DNA from: Vairimorpha ceranae
Taxonomy: Eukaryota; Microsporidia; Nosematidae
Assembly (NCBI RefSeq): GCF_000988165.1
Contig: NW_020169351.1
Location: 1 to 27,213 of the forward strand
Reading direction: 5' to 3'
Length of the DNA stretch: 27,213 nucleotides
In this document: positions 7,857-16,639 of the stretch, piece by piece
How the letters are laid out: each line of letters opens with the position of its first letter
How positions within the stretch are numbered: the first letter of the stretch is position 1
Translations under genes and position numbers: made by a program
Notes under the pieces: model-generated
What the model was told of the DNA's origin: nothing
Database searches by the model: none
The model's input: the letters and a program-made list of their open reading frames with translations, nothing else

Positions 7857-10109
7857 ATGGGAAGTAAGAAAAATAAAAAAAAAGATGATTTTATAAATTC
7901 ATTACATGATATTTCTAATGGGGTGCAAAATGAAGTAAAAAATAACAATTTAGATTTGTCAGTAGGACCATCAGACACGGGTAAAGGATCTCTAAATACT
8001 AAAAATTCCATACCACCTTCTAATAAAAAAATGCCGGTCAATTCCAAAGGATTTAAGAAAGGAAAAATGTCTATAGCAGAAATAAAAAAAATGATGCAGG
8101 AAAATGAAAAGAAGAAAAAAGAAGAACTTGAGAGAAAACGCGAAGAAGAAATGAAACGAAAAGAAAAAGAAATTATGATTTTGGAAGAAAAAAAAGCACA
8201 AGCGATTATTGAAGAAAAACTTCGCCAACTTGAAGAAGAAAAATATCGTGAAGAAGAAGAGAAAAGAAATTTAGAAAGATCTTTTTCCAGAGTAGTGATC
8301 AGTAAAGAAAAACCAAAAGATTTACCTAAAAAAGAAGAGCAAAAAATATCATCAACCCATAAAAGTCCAATTTGTTGCATTTTAGGACATGTGGATACAG
8401 GAAAAACGAAGTTATTAGATAAATTACGAGAAAGTAATGTACAAGAGAAAGAAGCGGGTGGTATTACACAACAAATAGGTGCTACTTTTTTCCCTGCGTA
8501 TGAATTAGCAAAAAAATGTGGAAAGCAAACCGGTGATTTGCCAGGTATACTTATAATTGATACTCCTGGCCATGAATCTTTTACAAATTTAAGGTCTAGA
8601 GGTTCTTCAATATGCAATTTAGCAATATTGGTTGTTGATATTGTCCATGGGCTAGAACCACAAACGTTAGAAAGTATAGAACTTTTACGAAGTCGAAAAA
8701 CACCTTTTGTTGTGGCACTTAATAAAATTGACAGATTGTATGGATGGAAATCTGAAAAATATAGACACTTTAGAGAAGCATTTGATGCACAAAATAAAAA
8801 TACAAAGCAAGAATTTAAAAACTATTTAGATTATATTAAAAGAAAGTTTGCAGAAATTGGATTAAATGCTACATTATTTTCTGAAAATCCTAACGATAAA
8901 AAGTTTATTTCTTTAGTACCTACTTCTGCAATATCTGGAGAAGGGATACCCGATTTAATATCCTTGATTTTAGAACTTTGTGAGAAATATATGAAATCTA
9001 AAATGCTTTTAAATAAAGAAGTAGAATGTACAATCTTAGAAGTAAAAAATACAGAAGGATTTGGATATACATTAGATGTTATTTTAAGTAACGGAGAATT
9101 AAATATTGGGGATCAAATAGGATTTAGTACAACAGAAGGACCTGTTGTTACTACAATTCGTACATTATTTCTTCCCCAGCCCTTAAAAGAGTTGCGTGTT
9201 AAGAGCCAATATCAGCAAGTTAAAAATGTAAAGGCTAGTCTTGGTGTTAAAATTTTTGCACATAATTGTGATAATGCAATTGCGGGAAGCAGAGTGTATG
9301 TAATAAATAATAATGAGGAGGAAGTTAAGTTAAAGTTAGATAAAGACTATCAGTCTGTAATTTCTTCTATTAAATTAGATGAATCTGGTGTACATGTAGT
9401 TGCTAGTACATTAGGTTCTTTGGAGGCACTTTTAAGTTTTCTAAAGAAAAGTGAAATTAAGGTATCTGCTGTGAGTATTGGATCGATTAAAAAGAAAGAT
9501 TTATTAATTATTGCGTCAAATCAAGAAAAAAATAATGAATATGGTGCAGTTTTGTGTTTTGATGTCATTGTTGATAAAGATATTAAAGACCTGGCTCATA
9601 ATCTACATATAAAGATTTTTGAAGCTAAAATTATTTATCATTTATTTGATCAATATACAAATTATATTAATAATATGAAATCAAAGGCTAAAGAAATTCA
9701 TTTTAATGAAGTTATTTTTCCTGCCAAATTAAGTATTGTACAAAATTGTATTTTTACTAAAAGATCTCCTCTTATTCTTGGTGTACATGTTGAGGAAGGC
9801 ACTTTAAAAGTTGATACACCTGTCTGTATTTTTAAAGATAGTGAAATTATTAAAATGGGTAAAGTTGTATCGATAGAGAATAATAAAAAGGAAGTTGATA
9901 AAGCTACTAAAGGTCAAAAGGTGGCAATAAAAATAGAAAACACAGATTCGCCTAAAATGTATGGTAGACATTTCAATGAAAAAAGTATTTTTTATTCTAT
10001 AATTACAAGAAAAAGTATAGATCTCTTAAAACAGTATTATAGAGATGAGTTGACTGAAGAACACCTACAACTGCTAGTCTTTCTAAAAGAAAAATTTGAA
10101 ATTATTTAA
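7857..10109 (+). CDS. FUN12: Translation initiation factor eIF5B (IF2-type GTPase)
   Basis: This 750-aa GTPase promotes ribosomal subunit joining in the last step of translation initiation. The N-terminal ~165 residues are highly charged, with long Lys/Glu runs, as in other eukaryotic eIF5B, but shorter. The G domain follows: GHVDTGKT (P loop), GGITQQIG (switch I), DTPGHESF (switch II), NKID, and SAISGEGIPDL (G5). The beta-barrel domain II, the alpha/beta domain III (about 490-570) and the final barrel come after it. Yeast eIF5B is about 1000 aa; the difference is mainly in the N-terminal region. The start follows GGCCCTTA. The gene is divergent from the 201-aa gene, and SPC3 starts 38 bp downstream. 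Confidence 0.97.
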   Translation: MGSKKNKKKDDFINSLHDISNGVQNEVKNNNLDLSVGPSDTGKGSLNTKNSIPPSNKKMPVNSKGFKKGKMSIAEIKKMMQENEKKKKEELERKREEEMKRKEKEIMILEEKKAQAIIEEKLRQLEEEKYREEEEKRNLERSFSRVVISKEKPKDLPKKEEQKISSTHKSPICCILGHVDTGKTKLLDKLRESNVQEKEAGGITQQIGATFFPAYELAKKCGKQTGDLPGILIIDTPGHESFTNLRSRGSSICNLAILVVDIVHGLEPQTLESIELLRSRKTPFVVALNKIDRLYGWKSEKYRHFREAFDAQNKNTKQEFKNYLDYIKRKFAEIGLNATLFSENPNDKKFISLVPTSAISGEGIPDLISLILELCEKYMKSKMLLNKEVECTILEVKNTEGFGYTLDVILSNGELNIGDQIGFSTTEGPVVTTIRTLFLPQPLKELRVKSQYQQVKNVKASLGVKIFAHNCDNAIAGSRVYVINNNEEEVKLKLDKDYQSVISSIKLDESGVHVVASTLGSLEALLSFLKKSEIKVSAVSIGSIKKKDLLIIASNQEKNNEYGAVLCFDVIVDKDIKDLAHNLHIKIFEAKIIYHLFDQYTNYINNMKSKAKEIHFNEVIFPAKLSIVQNCIFTKRSPLILGVHVEEGTLKVDTPVCIFKDSEIIKMGKVVSIENNKKEVDKATKGQKVAIKIENTDSPKMYGRHFNEKSIFYSIITRKSIDLLKQYYRDELTEEHLQLLVFLKEKFEII

Positions 10110-10147
10110 ACTTTTTAAAAATAAAAACATTTAAAATTTTTACCCTT

Positions 10148-10597
10148 ATGCAATTCACTAAACAAAGGTTTTCATTTTGTTTTTCTGGTATATTTTATCC
10201 TACGGTAGTTCTTCTTGGTTCAATATTTTTATGTTCACTGTTGATAGAAAAAGCGCCGCCTAAATCAAATATGGAGATAAAAGAAGTGTTGTCTAAAGGA
10301 CACAGAAGGATAATAACTTTTAATCCTAAAATTGATTTAACTTCGCAATTTAATTTCAATGTTAAAATAATATTTTTATACGCCAGGATTAATTATTCAA
10401 CAGGCAGTCAAGAAATGATATGGTCTCGAATTATTAGACGAGGAGATAAAAAGATTATTAATGAAATTTGTAGAAGTATATATGATATACGTGGTGAAGT
10501 GGGTACTGAAGTAGAAATTGAGTTGAGAGGATGTATGACTCCATTTGTAGGACTTATTAGAAATTTCTCATATGGATCAGTTAAGACTATAGTATAA
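10148..10597 (+). CDS. SPC3: Signal peptidase complex subunit 3 (SPC22/23)
   Basis: This 149-aa type II membrane protein has a signal anchor at about residues 12-33 and a lumenal domain with the family pattern. FNFNVKIIFLYARINYSTGSQ, then IWSRIIRRGDKKII, correspond to the WN-K-LF-Y-A-Y-T and VVLWDKII-RGD blocks of SPCS3/Spc3. An N-glycosylation sequon (NYS) lies in the conserved position. The protein is the accessory subunit of ER signal peptidase needed, with Sec11, to cleave signal peptides. Its length is close to, though below, the ~180 aa of animal and yeast members. The ATG directly follows CCCTT (10143-10147), which fixes the start. It pairs functionally with the Sec61-beta gene further along. 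Confidence 0.88.
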   Translation: MQFTKQRFSFCFSGIFYPTVVLLGSIFLCSLLIEKAPPKSNMEIKEVLSKGHRRIITFNPKIDLTSQFNFNVKIIFLYARINYSTGSQEMIWSRIIRRGDKKIINEICRSIYDIRGEVGTEVEIELRGCMTPFVGLIRNFSYGSVKTIV

Positions 10598-10919
10598 TTA
10601 AAAAGTTAATTTAACAGTAATTTACATTGTAATAAAAATTTAATTATGGCACAATTTATTATTTTCATTTTCAATATGAAAAATATGATTTTATCAAAAT
10701 TTGACAGACTTAAAGACACCAATATTCTCCGTTTGTATATAAGTGTAACATAAAGGTGATTTTAAATAAATAATATTTATCTTTAAATATTTTTTATAGC
10801 TGAATTTTAATATTCGTTTTTTAAATCAAAAGACAACGATTTCTAAAAGTTTTGTAATTTATCTACATGAAATTTTGACTTGATTTTTTAGATATTGAAT
10901 TAGTGTCTTTTATAAACCC
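10598..10919. other. Spacer between SPC3 and SAM50
   Basis: No gene was seen. The spacer ends with CCC at 10917-10919, immediately against the SAM50 ATG. That implies a leaderless or near-leaderless transcript, or transcription starting inside the spacer's AT-rich tail. Confidence 0.6.
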
Positions 10920-11903
10920 ATGAAGATTCAGTTCACAGGCTACAAAAAGACAAAAGAAAATTTTTTAACAAAGCTGTCTAAAATATCTTCAGATATTAAA
11001 ACACTCAAGGATAATCTTTCTCAGCTCAATATTTTCTCATACATGTCTGTAGGTGGAAATAAAATGACAGTGGTAGAAGATAAAAATAAAATAAGTTTAA
11101 TGTCTAAAGGAAAGAATAAGAATTGTTTAAACATAACTTTTCCTAACATTTTCGGTAGTGGAGAGAATGTTGATTTTAGTTTTAATTCTACTAAAGAGTA
11201 TAAGATTGCAGTATCTAAACCATTTATTTTTAGTAAATGTCTTTTATTTGCAGATTTTAATTCAAGCAGGTGTATTAAGAAAATATTAAATAAAGAATAT
11301 ACAGTAGACAAGCAAGAACTGGGAATACGTCATAAATATCTTGATGTGGGAATTGGATTAGATAAATACCTGTTTGTTAGAGGAAAATATTCTTTTGTAG
11401 ATTTTAATATAAAAAAAGGATTAGATTTTTTAAAAATTACTACAGATTTAAAATTTTATTATAATTTAGCGACCTTTCTTCAATACAAGCTACTTTTCAG
11501 AACTGGTATCGCACAAGGAAATATTAATCAGGTAGATAAATTCTACTTGGGTGACAATATTAAAGGATATAAAAACAATAGTATATTGCCCAGTAATGGA
11601 CAGAATAATGGAGGAAGATCTTTTTTAGAAATCACAAATAAGCTTGTTTTTAAGATGAAAACAATGGATTTGTATTTTTTTAATTCGATTGGTTGTAATC
11701 ATGCGAAAGAAAATATTTTTGAATATATTTGTAAACCCGAAATTCAATCCCCAGGATCACTAGGACATTCTGTAGGACTTGGATTGAATGTGCCACTTAG
11801 AAAAGATGATTATGGCCCAAATATTGACATTTCATTGGCTTATCCTCTGTTAAAAAACAAAGATACAGAAACATACGCGTTTTCATTTGATATACAATTT
11901 TAG
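10920..11903 (+). CDS. SAM50: Sam50/Tob55, outer-membrane beta-barrel insertase (Omp85 family)
   Basis: This 327-aa protein matches the beta-barrel part of Sam50. After a ~40-residue N-terminal region come alternating amphipathic strands (LNITFPNIFGSGENVDFSF onward). The family block before the last strands reads GNINQVDKFYLGDNIKGYKNN, equivalent to the FxLGG-x(2-5)-RG(F/Y) loop motif. The C-terminus is a beta signal-like strand ending in FSFDIQF. In microsporidia the protein would act in the mitosome outer membrane, folding barrels such as Tom40. The N-terminal POTRA domain of larger Sam50 proteins (yeast 484 aa) is absent or reduced to the first ~40 residues. CCC abuts the ATG. Confidence 0.85.
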   Translation: MKIQFTGYKKTKENFLTKLSKISSDIKTLKDNLSQLNIFSYMSVGGNKMTVVEDKNKISLMSKGKNKNCLNITFPNIFGSGENVDFSFNSTKEYKIAVSKPFIFSKCLLFADFNSSRCIKKILNKEYTVDKQELGIRHKYLDVGIGLDKYLFVRGKYSFVDFNIKKGLDFLKITTDLKFYYNLATFLQYKLLFRTGIAQGNINQVDKFYLGDNIKGYKNNSILPSNGQNNGGRSFLEITNKLVFKMKTMDLYFFNSIGCNHAKENIFEYICKPEIQSPGSLGHSVGLGLNVPLRKDDYGPNIDISLAYPLLKNKDTETYAFSFDIQF

Positions 11904-12307
11904 GTCTTAATTTTGCTTTATATTAATTTATCTAACAATTAATATTTACTAAGTTTTATAAATTCATTTTTTTATGTTGTTGTATAACATTTTTTTATAA
12001 ATTATTACTAGATCTATAAAATAAGAATAAATTCCTAACTCTATTTATCCTCTGAACAATCATTAAATAAATTTAAAAAAATATATTTTTTTAACAAGGA
12101 TTAAAGGAGACAATATAACTTTTTAAGATTCTTTTTAGTATTATTGTTATATACTTTTTAATTTAAAATTTAATACAAAGATTCAAAGAATCAGTTTGAT
12201 TTTTATTTAAAAAAAAAGAATTAAAGATTATTTTATCAAAAATACCTTGTATTATTTGTAGTTTGTATTTATAATTAATTAAATTAATTAAATTTATATA
12301 AAAACAT
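11904..12307. other. Convergent spacer
   Basis: This spacer lies between the 3' ends of SAM50 and the minus-strand 300-aa gene. It contains a short AATTAATTAAATT-type simple repeat near 12275. No gene or clear terminator was seen. Confidence 0.5.
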
Positions 12308-13210
12308 TTAGGTTATTATTACTGATTCTTTCATCTTTGCTATAATTCTCTTAAGAGGTTGAAAATATTTGTCAAAATAATCCCACATATCAAATACCTC
12401 TTTTTCAATAAAATCATAATTAACATCGGCATCTAAATTATAACTACTTTCTGTATTAATACCAATTTCATCTCTAAGCCTTTCAATAAAACAGTCTGAA
12501 GGAATTCTATATTTTAAATGCCGTACCACTTTTAAAATAAAAACATAACATTTCAATTTATAAATAAAATCATTTGATGTGTTTGAGAACTTTACTCTCA
12601 AAATATAAATTTTTATTAAAATTATTCTAACAATTTTTACTATTTGAATAAGTCTTTCTTGCTTGCTTTGTTCTGTTACTAATCTTCTTATGTGTATTTT
12701 AAGTTTATATAACTTGTTAGTGATAATATTATGCAAATTTTTATTTTTTAATTTCCACTCTCTTTCGTAGGTATCCATTTTATTTTTAATTATTAGAACT
12801 TTTCTTGTAGTAATTTTTTGAGGCAAATTATTACGTTTGAATTTATTAATAATACTATTTAAATCAGTTTGGAGATTAGAAATAAGATTACTAATATCAT
12901 TATTTGTATCAAATAACAGAAAATAGTTAGAACAATTAATGTCATTAATAGAATTTAGTGTCGAGTTATTGAATTTTTGTTCTACAGAAATATTTTTACT
13001 TTGTTTTTGTACTTTTTCGGTAAAATTGTTTTGGTGTTGATTATTAATAAAATCAGGTTTACTATTATCCTGGTGATGTTTGTTGCTATAATAACTATTT
13101 TTTGATCTAAAAGTGAGTTTACAAGTGGAAACTTTGTATCTTTTTCTTTTCTGCCTTCCTAGTGTATTTTTCATTACACAAATGCAATAAAGTATATTAA
13201 AAAAAATCAT
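12308..13210 (-). CDS. Uncharacterised basic protein, 300 aa
   Basis: I do not recognise this protein. It is strongly basic, with an Asn/Gln/His-rich region at about 35-85 and helical, Ile/Lys-rich sequence in the rest. The ATG at 13210 follows CCCTTGT on the minus strand, so it is the better-supported start. It gives a short hydrophobic N-terminus (MIFFNILYCICV) that could be a weak signal sequence. A second ATG 12 codons in would start a purely basic protein (MKNTLGRQKRKRYK), suggesting a nuclear or nucleolar protein. The two starts imply different destinations, and the sequence alone does not settle which is used. Confidence 0.75.
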   Translation of the reverse strand: MIFFNILYCICVMKNTLGRQKRKRYKVSTCKLTFRSKNSYYSNKHHQDNSKPDFINNQHQNNFTEKVQKQSKNISVEQKFNNSTLNSINDINCSNYFLLFDTNNDISNLISNLQTDLNSIINKFKRNNLPQKITTRKVLIIKNKMDTYEREWKLKNKNLHNIITNKLYKLKIHIRRLVTEQSKQERLIQIVKIVRIILIKIYILRVKFSNTSNDFIYKLKCYVFILKVVRHLKYRIPSDCFIERLRDEIGINTESSYNLDADVNYDFIEKEVFDMWDYFDKYFQPLKRIIAKMKESVIIT

Positions 13211-14343
13211 ACAAGGGTTATTGTAAAATTAAAAAATAATAATTGACATAAAAAACGTAAGAGAATAATAAAAATAGAGTGGTAGGTACAAAAAATTGGC
13301 TTACTGTTGGCAGTTAAAGATAACATTTTTATTGTTAAAATTTTTCTTAAATTTTTTTTTGAAACTCAGTTCTTAGATCAGTCTATAATAGCTAATAGAC
13401 TATTGCTGCCAATGCTGTGATCTTTAATAGGAGGAAACTTAAAAGAAAAAATAACTTCCAACACTTAGAAATCACAAGATTAGAAAAATAATGCAATACA
13501 TTGATATAAAGAGACAAAAATAATTAGTTTATTTGTATAAGTAAATTTAAGTAGTTAATATTTCAATATTTTTACAAGCAACAAATTGATCCAAAAAAAA
13601 TATAGATAGAAATAAATGCAGGATAATGTGGCAAGAAAAAAATTAAAAATTTTGACAACATAAAAAATATTGAAAAGGCAAATTTTAACTTAAAATTTTA
13701 TTTTTTATTTTATCGAGCTAATACCAATTCCATATCAGAAAAAAAACAGACATTATTCTTTTAAATCCTAAAAATTAATTATTTCAAAAAAAATACTTTG
13801 ATTACCCAAAGATGCAATTTCAAATGTTAAGAGTCATATTTTGATGAGGCGAAACAGCTTTTATTTGCAAAAATAAAAATTTGGTTAAAAATTAAGAATA
13901 AGAAGAAATCCTAATGAATTAAATAAGTAGTATAGATTAATCACAAAACTGTACTGCGATCATTATATTAGTAATTAAAGTATAGTGTAAGAAGTGTAAT
14001 TCTCATGTAACTTTAACAAAATAAGTATATTATAAAACAATGTTTTAAATATTTTTCTAATTTTGTTAAAAATTGACTAAATAAAATAGATCATTAATAA
14101 TTGTAAAATTTAATTTTATATAAATCATTTTTTAAGGGAATTGACAAATTTAAACCTAAAAATTTAATTACAATATTGACTAAAAACAATATTAATATCA
14201 AAGAGAAGCTTTATTGATTATTATCATTTTTATACATTTAATCTTTCTATTTGTTAGGCTATCAATAAAAAATGGAATGTGTTAAAAAATAAAAGCATTT
14301 TCCTAAATAAGTATTTTTATAAAATTTAAAATTATTAGCCCTT
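13211..14343. other. 1.13-kb divergent gene-free spacer
   Basis: There is no convincing gene. The patch 13295-13427 is less AT-rich and contains several complementary blocks, including a perfect 7-bp hairpin at 13380-13401 (AGTCTAT/ATAGACT). These could mark a small RNA gene (see findings). The Sec61-beta start signal CCC lies at 14339-14341. Confidence 0.5.
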
Positions 14344-14604
14344 ATGGCAAACCAAAAAATACAAATTCATCATTTTAAACAAAGACAAAAAAAGCTTAAT
14401 GAACTACTTTATGATGATAAATCGCTTTTTCTAATCACTCCATTACAAGTCCTGATATTATCCTTGATTTTTATTGCAAATGTATTCGTCTTACATATAG
14501 TTTCCAGATTTATTCCTACTACCACTGCACCACAAGTAGCACTATCTATCATTGTTGTTGTGTTTTCTGTATTCTTCTCGTATTTTTTAAATAAAAACAA
14601 GTAA
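14344..14604 (+). CDS. SBH1: Sec61-beta translocon subunit with an extra membrane segment
   Basis: This 86-aa protein has the Sec61-beta signature: a polar cytosolic N-terminus, then LYDDKSLFLITPLQVLILSLIFIANVFVLHI. That lines up with the conserved region (F/LY-x-ED...P-VLV-S--FI-SVF-LHI) of animal Sec61-beta and yeast Sbh1. It belongs to the ER protein-conducting channel. Unusually, after the tail-anchor segment (about 34-54) there is a short linker (SRFIPTTTAPQ) and a second hydrophobic segment (about 65-82) before a lysine-rich end. Canonical members stop after the first segment. The ATG directly follows CCCTT. Confidence 0.75.
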   Translation: MANQKIQIHHFKQRQKKLNELLYDDKSLFLITPLQVLILSLIFIANVFVLHIVSRFIPTTTAPQVALSIIVVVFSVFFSYFLNKNK

Positions 14605-14681
14605 TTTTTTTTTGTATTTTTTTATAAACAAACTTTCTTATTTATATTTTTTGTAAATTTTTTTATATGCATAGATAAAAC

Positions 14682-15281
14682 ATGGATTCTGAAAAAAACT
14701 TTACTTCAGAAGAAAAAGTTCGCATATCAAAACTATTAAATAAAAAACTGGCACCGGAATATATAAGCTATAGACAAGGCTTTGGTAAAACAAATGTTCC
14801 ATATGTTGAAGGGTGGACTGTCATATCATTAGCTAACCAAATTTTTGGATTTAATGGCTGGAATTCACAAATAATAAAAATGGAAATTGATTATTGTGAT
14901 AATCAAGATTCAAAATGGAATATTGGTATTTCATGTGTCGTAAGAATATCTTTAAAAGATGGTACACACAAAGAAGATATTGGTTACGGTAGTTCAGAAA
15001 ATCAGAGAAGAAAATGTGAAGCTTTTGAAAAAGCAAAAAAAGAAGCTGTCACTGACGCTTTAAAAAGAGCTTTGCGGCAATACGGTAATTCTCTAGGAAA
15101 TTGTTGTTATGATAAAGAATTTATTAACAATGTAAGAAAAATAGAAAAAAAAGCAAGAGGATTTGTTAGTGCTAAAGATCTTTATAGACATGAAAACAAT
15201 ATAATAGCAAACAATAAATCTTTAAATAAACAAGATGAAGATTCTGCAGATTTTGAAGCCTTTACAATGTCTAATGATTGA
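14682..15281 (+). CDS. RAD52: RAD52 single-strand annealing protein, core domain only
   Basis: This 199-aa protein covers essentially only the conserved RAD52 N-terminal domain. It has LNKKLAPEYISYRQGFG near residue 20, VPYVEGWTVISLANQIFGFNGW at about 44-65, a central beta-sheet with RISLKDGTHKEDIGYG, and KAKKEAVTDALKRALRQYGNSLGNCCYD near 120-150. This domain forms the ring that binds and anneals single-stranded DNA in homologous recombination. Yeast and human proteins (471 and 418 aa) add a C-terminal half that binds Rad51 and RPA. Here only ~50 polar residues follow the core, so Rad51-mediator function is doubtful while annealing should remain. No C-rich motif precedes the ATG, unlike most neighbours. 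Confidence 0.95.
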   Translation: MDSEKNFTSEEKVRISKLLNKKLAPEYISYRQGFGKTNVPYVEGWTVISLANQIFGFNGWNSQIIKMEIDYCDNQDSKWNIGISCVVRISLKDGTHKEDIGYGSSENQRRKCEAFEKAKKEAVTDALKRALRQYGNSLGNCCYDKEFINNVRKIEKKARGFVSAKDLYRHENNIIANNKSLNKQDEDSADFEAFTMSND

Positions 15282-15396
15282 AGTTGGCAGATTTATTTTT
15301 AATAAAAGATTTATGTTTATTATTTTGTTTTTTTATTAAAACAAATTCTCCTTTTTTGAAAAAATAAAAATAAAAATAAAAAAGGGCATAAATAAA

Positions 15397-15915
15397 ATGG
15401 ATCCACTTCAAGAAGCATTAAAAACAAAAGAGAAACAAATTTTCTTTACAATACCACCCAGATATGAACAGATATTTAAACAAAGAGAATATGATCTGGA
15501 GTACTTTGGACTTACTCTTATGCAAAGAGCTGTAGCTTTTATAATTTTTTTTGTCATTGGGCTTTTATCATTCTTTTATGCTATGGTGAAAGTGTTTACT
15601 GCTGTAATTTATCCTGCTCAATTTGCTCTTCCTTATGCTTTTTCTAACTTTGTATTTTTCTTTATGTTTGGATTTATTCTTGGCTTTAGGTCTTACATTT
15701 CGAATTTGTTCTCAGAAAAAAAGCGAGTCTACACTTCTTTTTTTATTTTAAGTACTTTTACGACAATTTATACGACACTTACTATGGGACATTATTTTAT
15801 TAATTTGTTATTCTGTGTTATTCAAGTCATTTCATTTATTATTTTCGCTATAACATTTATTCCTGGTGGTACGCATGGTATTTCAAGTATGATTTCTTTA
15901 GTATTAAGAAAATGA
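15397..15915 (+). CDS. SFT2: SFT2-like Golgi vesicle-transport membrane protein
   Basis: This 172-aa protein has a polar N-terminus and four hydrophobic segments at about 45-67, 73-95, 107-127 and 130-152. The family blocks are present: QRAVAFIIFFVIGLLSFFYA, then LPYAFSNFVFFFMFGFILGF, then the cytosolic SNLFSEKKRVYTSFFILS loop, and a final segment ending FIPGGTHGISSMISL. The SKKR-A-T loop and Y-L-F-IPF/GG end are typical of SFT2/SFT2D proteins, which act in endosome-to-Golgi transport near the SNARE Sed5/syntaxin 5. A GGGC motif lies 10 bases before the ATG, in the opposite sense to the CCC of other genes. Confidence 0.88.
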   Translation: MDPLQEALKTKEKQIFFTIPPRYEQIFKQREYDLEYFGLTLMQRAVAFIIFFVIGLLSFFYAMVKVFTAVIYPAQFALPYAFSNFVFFFMFGFILGFRSYISNLFSEKKRVYTSFFILSTFTTIYTTLTMGHYFINLLFCVIQVISFIIFAITFIPGGTHGISSMISLVLRK

Positions 15916-15953
15916 ATAATAAAAAGTTGTTTTAATTTTTTTTTATTTCTTGC

Positions 15954-16526
15954 ATGAATGAAGAAGAACTTTTACAATCTTTAATTTTTTGTTACTTATG
16001 TTATTATCCTGAAAATAAGACTGCTTCCACATCTCTTTTAATAAGCTATTGTATGCATGTCATTTGTAATAATTGTATTAAAGAAACGGATTATTGTGTT
16101 ATTTGTAATACCAAGACTACTTTTGTACCTTTAAATAAATCAATATCTTCAAAACTTAAAAGAAATCCTACAGAATTATTTAGTAGACCTGTTGATATTT
16201 CGATGTTCCAAATAACTAGTTCAATAAATTTAATAGAATATTTAAAAGAGCAAATAAAAGTTTATAAAAAATTACTTAAACTAGCCAGAATAGAAATAGA
16301 AAAGTTAAAAAGTAAAAATGAGCAGAGAAATATAAAAAGGAGTATTAATAAAAAAGAAAGTATTAATAACGACAAAATAAAAAGGGTGTGTGATATTATT
16401 AAAACAACGAAAAGAAAAAGTGATAAATCAACATCTGTATTGGATTTTTCTAATAGTTCGTATAATGCAGGTAGATTGACAATTCCTAAAGATTTTAATC
16501 CATACAAAAAATTTTATAGAAAATAA
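15954..16526 (+). CDS. Zip3/RNF212-family RING protein (meiotic crossover factor)
   Basis: This 190-aa protein has an N-terminal C3HC4 RING with zinc ligands C13, C16, C33, H35, C38, C41, C48 and C51. The short C41-C48 spacing and the next block (PLNKSISSKLKRNPTELF, then ISMFQITSSINLIEYLKEQIKVYKKLLK) follow RNF212/Zip3/ZHP-3. In those proteins a compact RING precedes an F-x-FQ segment and a coiled coil. The C-terminal third is basic and serine-rich. Family members are SUMO or ubiquitin E3 ligases on the synaptonemal complex that stabilise crossover sites. The gene lies 38 bp after SFT2 and has no CCC start signal. A meiotic role is inferred from family resemblance; a general RING ligase is the alternative. 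Confidence 0.65.
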   Translation: MNEEELLQSLIFCYLCYYPENKTASTSLLISYCMHVICNNCIKETDYCVICNTKTTFVPLNKSISSKLKRNPTELFSRPVDISMFQITSSINLIEYLKEQIKVYKKLLKLARIEIEKLKSKNEQRNIKRSINKKESINNDKIKRVCDIIKTTKRKSDKSTSVLDFSNSSYNAGRLTIPKDFNPYKKFYRK

Positions 16527-16639
16527 AAAGTTATAATATTTGTTAATTTATGATTTAAAATCAACAAATAAATTATTCATATTTTTAATTTAACTTTTAT
16601 TGGTTTTTAATTTTATAAATTAAATTTTATTTTTTAATT

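Noticed and set aside
7808..8617. 269-codon minus-strand ORF, Ser/Phe-rich
   Set aside because: It is the antisense of the Lys/Glu-rich eIF5B N-terminus and P-loop; Ser/Phe richness is what antisense of GAA/AAA codons gives.
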